A stretch of DNA of 48,433 nucleotides, taken from the NCBI GenBank assembly GCA_003142185.1, contig PLOR01000071.1:34836-83268 (forward strand), written 5' to 3'. The number at the start of each line of letters is the position of its first letter. The stretch's first letter is position 1. Shown here piece after piece: positions 32,984-40,279 of this stretch. The notes beneath the pieces are model-generated. The model saw only the letters and a program-made list of their open reading frames with translations. It did not search any database and was not told the DNA's origin. The DNA is from Bryobacterales bacterium (GTDB lineage: Bacteria; Acidobacteriota; Terriglobia; Bryobacterales; Bryobacteraceae). Position numbers and translations under genes: made by a program.

Positions 32984-34018
32984 TTACCGCCAGCGGCCCC
33001 AGCCGCGGCCGCCGATAATCATCGCGCCGAAGCCCCATTGCGGACCCATATACGGGTACGAATAATACGGGTAGCCGTAGCCGTAGTAATACGGAGACGG
33101 ATAGCCGTAGCCCGGGCCATAGTAGGACGCCGGAGGCGCCGCGCGCCGCGGGCCAGCCGACATCTGCATTGCCGGGTGGTCGTAGTCGTCGGGTCCGACG
33201 TAGCGAAACGCCTGCGGCGCACGCGTGGTCGAAATCGTGAACGGCGCCGTCATCTGGAAGGTGAGCGCCGTTTCCGGATAGATCACCGTGGGATGGTTGC
33301 GTGTGAGCAGCACGCCGACGATGCCGGCCGCCGCTCCGGCGCCCGCTCCGATGGCCGCGCCCTGGCCCCAATCCGCGGCACCGCCCACGGCCGCGCCCGC
33401 AACCGTCGTCCCCGCCACGGTTCCGGCTTGTACGCCGGCGGGCGTGGTGCCGCCTTGGCGCGCCACCAACTGGGTTTGCGCCGCCACCTGCGTGCCATCG
33501 GCCAGCGTGAAGCTGGTCAGCTCCAGCTTAAGCTGCGACGGCTTATCGGAATGTTGCTTCTTCACGTCCGCCACGTTGCCGTAAACCGTTTGGCCGCGAT
33601 GCGCCACCACCACGCCGTCCACCACCAGCGGCTGCATCAGCGTGGCCGTGAACGGGTCGCCCGCCTGGTTGTGATCGGTGGAGAGCGCCTGGTTGATGCG
33701 CACCGAAATGTACGTACCCGGCTTGACCGTCAATTCCGGCGGCAGGCCGTACGCGAGACGGCTGAGGTGCGCCATCGGCGGCGCCGCCTGTGGCATCGGA
33801 GCCGGAGCCGCCGCCGGTTGCCCTTCCTGACCGGGCTGCGCCACGGGCTCTGGGTTTTGCTGGTCTGGCGCCGCGGGCAGCGCCTGGTCCTGCGCCTGTG
33901 CCTGTTGATCGGCCGGCGCGGGCGCCGGATCGCCCAGGTGGCGCCACCCGGGGGTTTGCGCCAACGCGAGGCTGGATGCAGTTACCAAAACTATCGCAAT
34001 TTGCGAGATACGTTCCAT
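32984..34018 (-). CDS. Exported protein with glycine-zipper segment and Gly/Tyr/Pro-rich tail
   Basis: A 344-aa protein from ATG 34018 (GAGGGA upstream); open frame further up to 34171 lacks a signal sequence. Signal peptide 1-21 (ISQIAIVLVTASSLALAQ) is followed by a Pro/Ala/Gln-rich linker. A beta domain comes next (VKPGTYISVRINQALSTDHN, AHRGQTVYGNVADVKK, LKLELTSFTLADG). A Gly/Ala-rich glycine-zipper stretch (GAAVGGAADWGQGAAIGAGA) follows, and the tail is dominated by Y-G-P repeats. Similar exported proteins are frequent in Acidobacteriota; no function is known. The tail might mediate adhesion or self-assembly. Confidence 0.75.
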   Translation of the reverse strand: MERISQIAIVLVTASSLALAQTPGWRHLGDPAPAPADQQAQAQDQALPAAPDQQNPEPVAQPGQEGQPAAAPAPMPQAAPPMAHLSRLAYGLPPELTVKPGTYISVRINQALSTDHNQAGDPFTATLMQPLVVDGVVVAHRGQTVYGNVADVKKQHSDKPSQLKLELTSFTLADGTQVAAQTQLVARQGGTTPAGVQAGTVAGTTVAGAAVGGAADWGQGAAIGAGAGAAAGIVGVLLTRNHPTVIYPETALTFQMTAPFTISTTRAPQAFRYVGPDDYDHPAMQMSAGPRRAAPPASYYGPGYGYPSPYYYGYGYPYYSYPYMGPQWGFGAMIIGGRGWGRWR

Positions 34019-34290
34019 ACTTGGTCCCTCATTGCTTTCGACGCAGCTACCCACTGCATCTGTTTCACCAAATGCAAACGATTGGATCGAAAAGGCTTGC
34101 GGCTGGCGTGGGTTGGCCCTATTGCACCGGCGCTGGTGGATTTCAGCCACCGCTCCGGACGTTTCCGCCACACTCGCGCCCGGCGCAGACCCGGCTCAAA
34201 AGTTTCCGCGTGAAATGTGGCAGAATGGAGTTTCCGGATTGACCCATGGGCAAGCTGCATGGGGCCGGGCCGTGTCAGCGGCCCATCAAC

Positions 34291-34320
34291 TTGCGAAATC
34301 TCCGCAAAGGCAGCTAAAAT
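34291..34320 (+). promoter_or_regulatory. Probable acpP promoter
   Basis: TTGCGA (34291-34296), an 18-bp spacer and TAAAAT (34315-34320) lie 31 bp before the acpP start. The 34019-34350 spacer separates divergent genes and otherwise shows no gene or repeat. Confidence 0.45.
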
Positions 34321-34350
34321 CAACGCGTTCGCATATCCCAGGAGGAGTGC

Positions 34351-34593
34351 ATGGCATTAGTAGAGCAGAAGGTAAAGCAGATCATCGTCGAGCAGTTGGG
34401 CGTCGACGAGAGCCAGGTCGACAGCAGCGCGTCGTTCGTTGACGATTTGGGCGCGGATTCGCTGGATATCGTCGAACTCGTGATGGCCTTCGAAGAGGCC
34501 TTCGAGCTGGAGATCCCCGACGAGGATGCCGAAAAGATCCAGACGGTCAAGGATGCCGTTGACTACATCGAAAACAAGACAGCCAAAAAGTAG
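34351..34593 (+). CDS. acpP: Acyl carrier protein
   Basis: An 80-aa acidic four-helix protein with the DSL motif ([22 protein letters not shown]). Ser37 carries the 4'-phosphopantetheine arm. It shuttles acyl chains in fatty acid synthesis and supplies acyl donors to LpxA. AGGAGGAG precedes the ATG. It is followed after 24 bp by fabF, the classic acpP-fabF order, so the two are almost surely co-transcribed. Confidence 0.98.
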   Translation: MALVEQKVKQIIVEQLGVDESQVDSSASFVDDLGADSLDIVELVMAFEEAFELEIPDEDAEKIQTVKDAVDYIENKTAKK

Positions 34594-34617
34594 CCGCTTT
34601 TCTCGAGGAGACCAGAC

Positions 34618-35859
34618 TTGACGAGAAGAGTGGTAGTAACCGGCGTGGGATTGGTGACGCCGCTAGCCATCGGAACCGAGGACTCCTGGGCCGCTATTCG
34701 CGCCGGCAAGAGCGGCATTGGTCCCATCACGCAATTCGATGCCGCGGCTTTCTCGTGCCGCATCGCCGGAGAAGTCAAAGGATTCGATCCGGCGCGGTAC
34801 ATCGAGAAAAAAGAAATCAAGAAGATGGGGCGCTTCATCCAGTTCGCCATCGCGGCTTCGGATTGCGCTCTCTCGAACTCCGGCCTGAAGGTGACGCCGG
34901 AGACCGAAGAAATGGTGGGCGTCTACATCGGCAGCGGCATCGGCGGATTCGAAGTCATCGAGCGGGAGCACCAGGTCCTTTTGGAACACGGGCCGCGCCG
35001 CATTTCCCCGTTTTTCATTCCCGCCACCATCGTGAACCTGGCCTCGGGCCATGTCTCGATTCGCAGCGGCGCCAAGGGACCCAACTCCGCCACCGCTACC
35101 GCGTGCACCACCAGTGCGCATTCGATTGGCGATTCTTACCGCATGATCCAGCGCGGGGACGCCGATGCCATGATCTGTGGCGGCACGGAGGGCGCGGTCA
35201 CGCCGATGTCGATCGGCGGTTTCGCCGCCATGCGCGCGCTATCTACGCGCAATGACGAACCGGAACGCGCGTCCCGCCCCTGGGACCGCGACCGGGACGG
35301 CTTCGTGGTGGGCGAAGGCGCCGGCATCCTGGTGATCGAGGAATTGGAGTTCGCCCGCCGGCGGGGCGCGCGCATTCTGGCGGAGATCGTCGGCTACGGC
35401 ATGAGCGCCGACGCATTTCATCTCACCGCGCCATCGCCCGATGGTGACGGCGCCTACCGCGTGATGCGCAACGCCATGCGCGACGCCGGGATCGCCCCCG
35501 AGAAGGTGGATTACATCAACGCCCATGGCACTTCCACCGAAGCCGGCGACCGGGCCGAGACCAAGGCCATCAAGCGCGCCTTCGGCGACCACGCTTACAA
35601 AGTGGCCGTCAGCTCCACCAAGTCGATGACCGGCCATCTGCTGGGCGGTTCCGGCGGCATCGAGGCCGGCATCAGCGTGATGGCGCTGCGCGATCAGGTG
35701 GCGCCCCCCACCATCAACTACGAGAACCCCGATCCGGACTGCGACCTGGATTACGTTCCCAACCACGCCCGGCCCATGAAAATCGACTACGCGCTTTCGA
35801 ATAGCTTCGGTTTCGGCGGCACCAACGGCTGCCTGATCTTCAAGCGGTATTCTGAATAG
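34618..35859 (+). CDS. fabF: 3-oxoacyl-[acyl-carrier-protein] synthase II
   Basis: A 413-aa thiolase-fold condensing enzyme with the exact FabF triad spacing: Cys163 (TATACTTSAHSIGD), His303 (NAHGTSTEAGD) and His340 (KSMTGHLLGGSGG). FGFGGTNGCLIF closes the active site. It elongates acyl-ACP with malonyl-ACP in the cytoplasm. The start is TTG 34618 with GAGGAG about 8 nt before it, giving the family-typical MTRRVVVTGVGLVTP. Confidence 0.97.
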   Translation: MTRRVVVTGVGLVTPLAIGTEDSWAAIRAGKSGIGPITQFDAAAFSCRIAGEVKGFDPARYIEKKEIKKMGRFIQFAIAASDCALSNSGLKVTPETEEMVGVYIGSGIGGFEVIEREHQVLLEHGPRRISPFFIPATIVNLASGHVSIRSGAKGPNSATATACTTSAHSIGDSYRMIQRGDADAMICGGTEGAVTPMSIGGFAAMRALSTRNDEPERASRPWDRDRDGFVVGEGAGILVIEELEFARRRGARILAEIVGYGMSADAFHLTAPSPDGDGAYRVMRNAMRDAGIAPEKVDYINAHGTSTEAGDRAETKAIKRAFGDHAYKVAVSSTKSMTGHLLGGSGGIEAGISVMALRDQVAPPTINYENPDPDCDLDYVPNHARPMKIDYALSNSFGFGGTNGCLIFKRYSE

Positions 35860-35873
35860 GGAACTCCTTTCCA

Positions 35874-35947
35874 GCCACGGATGAACACCGATGAACACGG
35901 ATAAGATCCTTGGTTTTCATCTGTGTTCATCCGTGTTCATCCGTGGC
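35874..35947. repeat. Long inverted repeat between fabF and etfB
   Basis: Near-perfect 29-bp arms at 35874-35902 (GCCACGGATGAACACCGATG...) and 35919-35947. The unit GGATGAACAC is itself repeated within each arm. Elements of this CCACGGATGAACAC type occur between genes in several unrelated phyla. The right arm ends 8 bp before the etfB start codon, where the Shine-Dalgarno would be, so a folded transcript could limit etfB translation and separate it from fabF expression. Confidence 0.9.
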
Positions 35948-35955
35948 TAAGATTT

Positions 35956-36726
35956 ATGAAGATCATCGTCGCCATCAAGCAGGTTCCCGCACGCGATTCA
36001 CAATTGCGCATCGCTGCTTCGGGCCAGTGGATCGAAGAAGCCGGCCTGGCTTACGAAATCAACGAGCCGGATGCCTACGCGCTGGAAGCCGGGCTGCGGC
36101 TCAAGGAAAAGCACGGCGGAGAAGTGGTCGCCCTGTGCGCCGGCCCCGAGCGCGTCGGGCAAAACATCCGCGAAGCTCTGGCCAAGGGCGCCGACCGCGC
36201 CATTCACATCGAAGAGGACATGACCGCGCTCGATCCGCTCGCTGCCGCCCGGCTGCTCGCCGCCGCTGTGAAGAGCGAATCGCCGGATCTGGTCCTCACC
36301 GGCCTGCAATCCGAAGATCTCGGGTTGGGCCAGACCGGCGTCATTCTGGCCGAATTGCTCGGCCTGCCGCACGCCACCATCATTATGGAAGTGGAGGCGA
36401 GCGACGGCGCCATCCGCGTCAAGGGCGAGCTCGAAGAAGGCTGGTTCCAGCATATCGAGATGCCTCTGCCGGCCCTGCTCGCCATCCAATCCGGCATCGG
36501 CAAGCTGCGCTACGCCACTTTGATGGGAATCAAGAAGGCCAAGTCGAGGGAAGTCCGCCGCGTCACGGCAGCCAGTCTGGGCGTTGCGCCGGCCGCGCCT
36601 AGCGTCGTCGTCCAACGCATGTACCTGCCCGAGCGCAACAAGCGCACGCAATTGTTCGAGGGCGATCCCAAACAGGCCGCCGCGCAACTGGTGGAGAAGC
36701 TGCGATTCGAGGCGCGGGTGATATGA
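35956..36726 (+). CDS. etfB: Electron transfer flavoprotein, beta subunit
   Basis: A 256-aa protein. MKIIVAIKQVPARDSQLRI at the N-terminus, EINEPDAYALEAGLRLKEKHGGEVVALCAG and the ETF-beta signature region VLTGLQSEDLGLGQTG/AELLGLPHATI are visible. The C-terminal anchor arm is VQRMYLPERNKRTQLFEGDP. With EtfA it forms the heterodimer that carries electrons from acyl-CoA and other dehydrogenases to the membrane quinone pool. ATG 35956 was chosen from the family N-terminus; no strong Shine-Dalgarno is visible because a repeat abuts the gene. Its stop overlaps the etfA start. Confidence 0.96.
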   Translation: MKIIVAIKQVPARDSQLRIAASGQWIEEAGLAYEINEPDAYALEAGLRLKEKHGGEVVALCAGPERVGQNIREALAKGADRAIHIEEDMTALDPLAAARLLAAAVKSESPDLVLTGLQSEDLGLGQTGVILAELLGLPHATIIMEVEASDGAIRVKGELEEGWFQHIEMPLPALLAIQSGIGKLRYATLMGIKKAKSREVRRVTAASLGVAPAAPSVVVQRMYLPERNKRTQLFEGDPKQAAAQLVEKLRFEARVI

Positions 36727-37694
36727 GCGTTCTGGCAGTATTAGAGCAGCGCGCCGGCCAGTGGCACCGCTTGTCCTTCGAAACGCTGGCCGCCGCGCAG
36801 CAAATCGCGCGGGAGCTGGACACCACTGTCGCGGCCGCAGTGCTGGGGCATAATATCAGCGCGCTGGCAAACGAGCTGGCCACCAAGCAGGTTGAGACCG
36901 TGTATGCGTTCGAGCACGAGCTGCTGAAGGACTATACGCCGGATGCCTACACGCTGGCGCTGGAAGCGTACATCGATCTGTTCAAACCCGCGCTCGTGCT
37001 ATTCCCGCACACTTACCAGGTTCGAGATTATCTTCCCAAGCTGGCAACCAGGCTCGATCGCGTGGCAGTGACCGACGTAGTCGCCCATCGTGTCGAAAAA
37101 GGCTCGCTCACGCTGGTGCGGCAGCTTTTCCAAGGTAAAGTGAATGCCGATGTGCGCTTCTCCGGAGACGGACCGCACTTCGCATCCTTGCAGGCCGGCG
37201 CCTACCGCGCCGACCGGGTGGTCGAGGGCCCCGCCACGGTCGAGGTCGTCATACCCAGTCTCTCGCCGTCCGACGTCCGCACCCGGCCCCTCGAACCTTT
37301 CCGCGAATCGCAGCACACGGTGGACCTGGGCGCGGCGGAGCTGATCGTCTCGGTCGGCCGCGGCATCAAAGAGGCCGATAACATTCCGCTGATCGAAAAG
37401 CTGGCGCAGGCGTTGGGAGCCGAGCTGGCCGCCTCGCGGCCCATCTGCGACGCGGGCTGGCTTCCCATGGAACGGCAGGTGGGCAGCTCCGGCCAGACCG
37501 TTGCCCCGAAACTGTACATGGCCATCGGCATCTCCGGCGCCATCCAGCACCTGGTGGGGATGAAGGGCGCGCGCACCGTGGTCGCCATCAACAAAGACGC
37601 CGACGCGCCGATTTTCGAAATAGCCGACTACGGCATCGTAGGCGATTTGTTCCAGGTGGTGCCCGCGCTGATCGAAGCGATCAAAAAGGCGTAG
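36723..37694 (+). CDS. etfA: Electron transfer flavoprotein, alpha subunit
   Basis: A 323-aa protein. The N-terminal domain (to about 190) is followed by the FAD domain with LIVSVGRGIKEADNIPLIEKLAQALGAELAASRP, CDAGWLPMERQVGSSGQTVAPKLYMAIGISGAIQHL and AINKDADAPIFEIADYGIVGDLFQVVPAL, all hallmark FAD-binding blocks. ATG overlaps the etfB stop (ATGA), so the subunits are made in step. No ETF:quinone oxidoreductase or acyl-CoA dehydrogenase gene is adjacent. Confidence 0.97.
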   Translation: MSVLAVLEQRAGQWHRLSFETLAAAQQIARELDTTVAAAVLGHNISALANELATKQVETVYAFEHELLKDYTPDAYTLALEAYIDLFKPALVLFPHTYQVRDYLPKLATRLDRVAVTDVVAHRVEKGSLTLVRQLFQGKVNADVRFSGDGPHFASLQAGAYRADRVVEGPATVEVVIPSLSPSDVRTRPLEPFRESQHTVDLGAAELIVSVGRGIKEADNIPLIEKLAQALGAELAASRPICDAGWLPMERQVGSSGQTVAPKLYMAIGISGAIQHLVGMKGARTVVAINKDADAPIFEIADYGIVGDLFQVVPALIEAIKKA

Positions 37695-37805
37695 GGGGAG
37701 CAGGTCCCCGACCTGCTTTTTTTCTTGGGGGCAGGCGATTTCGCTTGCCAATGCCGGTTGGGCGAGCGTGCGCGCTGGCAGGTCGGGGACCTGCCTCACC
37801 CTACC
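37691..37805. terminator. Long hairpin spacer between convergent etfA and the zinc-ribbon gene
   Basis: GTAGGGGGAGCAGGTCCCCG (arm 37691-37716) is inverted against 37778-37805 with few mismatches. An inner hairpin GGCAGGCGATTTCGCTTGCC lies at 37730-37749. It spans the whole gap between the two convergent genes, including both stop codons, and has a run of T after the first arm. A bidirectional terminator is likely. Confidence 0.7.
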
Positions 37806-38115
37806 CCGGATGGATTTCCGTCAGCTCCACTTCGAGCACGGTTCCGCAATGGGCGCACACAGCGGCGTTTTCGGAGGTGAGATAAACTTCGGTGGAGTCG
37901 CAGCGCGCGCAGGCCACGGTTGGGTCGGCGGCCTCGGGGAGCGGATCGGGCGGCACGATGCCGTCCACCGTGCGGCCCGTCGTCCGCGTCATTGGCTCAA
38001 ACGTGGCTCCGCAGCCCGCGCACACGTGATTAAAACAGCAGTTCGGCGTACATGTATAGGACACTTCCGCCGAACCGCACTGCGGGCAGGAGATCTCCAG
38101 TCTCCGCGTCCGCAT
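37801..38115 (-). CDS. Double zinc-ribbon protein
   Basis: A 104-aa protein with two CxxC...CxxC ribbons: Cys10/Cys13 with Cys32/Cys35 (ISCPQCGS, HVCAGCGA) and Cys69/Cys72 with Cys87/Cys90 (VACARCDS, AVCAHCGT), joined by a Pro-rich linker. Extra cysteines at 22, 26 and 27 surround the first ribbon. It starts 1 bp after the stop of the PpiC-type isomerase, so both share a transcript. It probably binds nucleic acid or protein; no family is recognised. Confidence 0.72.
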   Translation of the reverse strand: MRTRRLEISCPQCGSAEVSYTCTPNCCFNHVCAGCGATFEPMTRTTGRTVDGIVPPDPLPEAADPTVACARCDSTEVYLTSENAAVCAHCGTVLEVELTEIHPG

Positions 38116-38116
38116 C

Positions 38117-39178
38117 CTACTGCTTCGGCGGAGCCGGCGGAGTGGCCGGCGGCGCTGGCGGGGCGGCAGGCCTCGGCCCAAACTGTCCTTGGATCGGGGC
38201 CGGCGAAGGCGGACCGAAGAAATCCGGATCGTAGAACGCGCCCTTGGTCATGTCATCCAAGGCCTTTTTCACCTTCGCCTGAACCAGCGGCGGCATCTTC
38301 TCGATCTGCGCGCGAACTTCCTCGAAGGTTTTCGTGTTATGCGCCTCCACCTTGATGATGTGATATCCGAACTGACTCTTTACCGGTTCGCTAAGCTCGC
38401 CCGGTTTGAGCTTGAAAGCCGCTTGCTCGAACGACGGCACCATATGCCCGTGTGCAAAAGGTGGAAGCAGCCCGCCGTTGGCGCTTGACGTATCGTCCGA
38501 TTCCGTCTTGGCGAGTGTGGCAAAATCCTCGCCGGCCAGGATGCGTTTGTGCAGATCATTGGCCTTGGCCAGGGCCTCTTCGTCTGTCAGCTCTTTCGCT
38601 CCCGGCTTGACCGGCACCGGGGAGCCTTTCACGCGGATCAGGATGTGGCGCGCGGTAACTTCTTCATAGTCCTTAAGGTGCTCGTCGTAGTACTTACGCG
38701 CGTCGGCCTCGTCGATCTTGGTTTCCTCAGTGACCTGAGCCCTGACCAAGCCGGCCAGCACCTGGTCATCGCTGAGCATAGATTGGACCTTGTAGGCGTG
38801 CGTTTCATCCAGCTTGCGGCGCGTGGCTTCTTCCGACAGCATGTATGCTTGGACCAGGAAGTCGGCGAACTGCTTGCGGCGCGGGCCGCGGGCCGCCGCC
38901 TTGGAGGCGTCCGGAAGCCCGTCGATCAACTGGTCGAACTGCGCCGCCGTAAGCGTCACGGAGCCCGCCTTGAGAACCACGCGGTCGGGAGGCACCGTCA
39001 CCGGCATCGGCGGCGCGGGCGGGGGCATGAGCAATCCGGGAGGAACCGGCGTAGAGAGCTTCGGAGCGCCCGGAGCGATCGCCGGAGGGGTCGCCGGGGC
39101 CAGCGTCGGGGCCGGTGGCGTTTGCGCCAGCAGACAAGCGGCTGGCGCAATCATCAGAAATTTGTACAAGAAATTCAT
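38117..39178 (-). CDS. Exported parvulin-type peptidyl-prolyl isomerase (PpiC/SurA-like)
   Basis: A 353-aa protein from ATG 39178 (GGAG 7 nt upstream). Signal peptide MNFLYKFLMIAPAACLLAQ, then a Pro/Ala-rich linker. A SurA-N-like helical region (DRVVLKAGSVTLTAAQFDQLIDGLP, RKQFADFLVQAYMLSEEATRR) precedes the rotamase domain (ARHILIRVKGSPVPV, LAGEDFATLAKTESDD, NGGLLPPFAHGHMVPSFEQAAFKLKPGELS, SQFGYHIIKV). The C-terminal tail is again Pro/Ala-rich. It should help outer-membrane or exported proteins to fold in the periplasm. Confidence 0.93.
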   Translation of the reverse strand: MNFLYKFLMIAPAACLLAQTPPAPTLAPATPPAIAPGAPKLSTPVPPGLLMPPPAPPMPVTVPPDRVVLKAGSVTLTAAQFDQLIDGLPDASKAAARGPRRKQFADFLVQAYMLSEEATRRKLDETHAYKVQSMLSDDQVLAGLVRAQVTEETKIDEADARKYYDEHLKDYEEVTARHILIRVKGSPVPVKPGAKELTDEEALAKANDLHKRILAGEDFATLAKTESDDTSSANGGLLPPFAHGHMVPSFEQAAFKLKPGELSEPVKSQFGYHIIKVEAHNTKTFEEVRAQIEKMPPLVQAKVKKALDDMTKGAFYDPDFFGPPSPAPIQGQFGPRPAAPPAPPATPPAPPKQ

Positions 39179-39215
39179 AATCTCCATAATACCAGCGCTC
39201 GCGGCGCAGCTTAAT

Positions 39216-39680
39216 TCAGTAGCGGACTTTGTCCGGCTGCGCCGCCCATGCTTCAAATGGGCGCTGCGCGGATGGGTCGGCCACGCGAATCACGGGGATG
39301 GCGCGCCCGGCCTCCGGCAAAGCGAGTTGGCGGTAAATGAACGAATCGTCGAAACCGGCCGCGGCGGCGTCCGCGGCGGTAGCGGCGAAGAAGATCCGCG
39401 CGGGCCGCGCCCAGAACAGCGCGCCGAGACACATCGGGCAAGGTTCGCAGGAACAATAGACGTCACAGCCGGTAAGTTGAAAGCCGCCGAGCGCACGGCA
39501 CGCTTCGCGGATGGCCACGATCTCGGCGTGCGCCGTGGGGTCATTAGCTGCGGTGACGCGGTTGGATCCGGCCGCGATCACCGCGCCGTCCTTCACCACC
39601 AGCGCCGCGAACGGACCTCCGCCGCAGCGCACGTTTTCCGCCGCTCGTTCGATCGCCTGTCTCAAGAGTGCAGGGTTCAT
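39216..39680 (-). CDS. guaD: Guanine deaminase (cytidine-deaminase fold)
   Basis: A 154-aa protein. Zinc ligands and the proton shuttle are in PTAHAEIVAIREACRALG (His51, Glu53) and SCEPCPMCLGALFWARP (Cys81, Cys84). The C-terminal block AAGFDDSFIYRQLALP and FEAWAA distinguishes the small bacterial guanine deaminases from TadA. It converts guanine to xanthine and ammonia in the cytoplasm. ATG 39680 gives the usual length; open frame upstream to 39965 overlaps the opposite-strand mutT and was rejected. Confidence 0.9.
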   Translation of the reverse strand: MNPALLRQAIERAAENVRCGGGPFAALVVKDGAVIAAGSNRVTAANDPTAHAEIVAIREACRALGGFQLTGCDVYCSCEPCPMCLGALFWARPARIFFAATAADAAAAGFDDSFIYRQLALPEAGRAIPVIRVADPSAQRPFEAWAAQPDKVRY

Positions 39681-39766
39681 AACTGGGGACGTACCCGCCC
39701 TTTTCAGGCTACCGGATTGCAGCCCAGGGTGCGCGCCACGGCCCTCCGGTATGTTCCAATATTGGC

Positions 39767-40171
39767 ATGATCGAGGTGGTGGCGGCGATTCTGGAACGCG
39801 AGGGTCGCGTGCTGATTGGCCGCCGGCAGCCCGCGCAGGCGCATCCGCTGAAATGGGAGTTTCCGGGCGGTAAAGTAGAGCCCGGCGAATCGCCGCCGCA
39901 GGCCTTGACGCGCGAACTGGAAGAGGAACTGGGGATTCGCGAGGCAGCCGGCGAGGAAATCGCACGCTACGAGTACACCTATCCCGGCAGGGCCCCGATT
40001 ACCCTGTTCTTTTTCCGCATCACCAGCTATCAAGGCGAGCCGCGGAATCTGATTTTCCACGAAATGCGCTGGGAGTCCCGCGAGAACCTCGGCCGCTTCG
40101 ATTTCGTGGAAGGCGATCTGCCTTTCCTGCGCGGCTTCGCTCCAGGCCCGGCCGGGCTGGAAGTTGGTTGA
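39767..40171 (+). CDS. mutT: MutT-type Nudix hydrolase (8-oxo-dGTP diphosphatase-like)
   Basis: A 134-aa protein with a perfect Nudix box (GX5EX7REUXEEXGU, residues 35-57: GKVEPGESPPQALTRELEEE then LGI). The N-terminal IEVVAAILEREGRVLIGRR and the KWEFPGGK lead are MutT-like. It probably hydrolyses oxidised nucleotides such as 8-oxo-dGTP, preventing A:T to C:G mutations. It is divergent from guanine deaminase with an 86-bp gap. Confidence 0.9.
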   Translation: MIEVVAAILEREGRVLIGRRQPAQAHPLKWEFPGGKVEPGESPPQALTRELEEELGIREAAGEEIARYEYTYPGRAPITLFFFRITSYQGEPRNLIFHEMRWESRENLGRFDFVEGDLPFLRGFAPGPAGLEVG

Positions 40172-40181
40172 AGGCTTCGCA

Positions 40182-40235
40182 ACCGCTCCCCGACGGTCGC
40201 CGCTCTGTATCGGAGCCGCGGCCAAAGGGAGCGGT
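40182..40235. repeat. Repeat family B, copy 4
   Basis: ACCGCTCC (40182-40189) is inverted against GGAGCGGT (40228-40235). The core is CGGAGCCGCGGCCAAAGGGA (40211-40230). The left arm diverges from copies 2 and 3. It lies between mutT and the downstream end of the ADOP permease. Confidence 0.8.
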
Positions 40236-40279
40236 CAGGTTGGGGTAGATAGCGAAAGGCAACCTCAACGGTGTCCTGC

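Noticed and set aside
33038-34213. Plus-strand open frame of 391 aa, Arg/His-rich
   Set aside because: It mirrors the low-complexity exported protein on the other strand; composition is typical of antisense high-GC frames.
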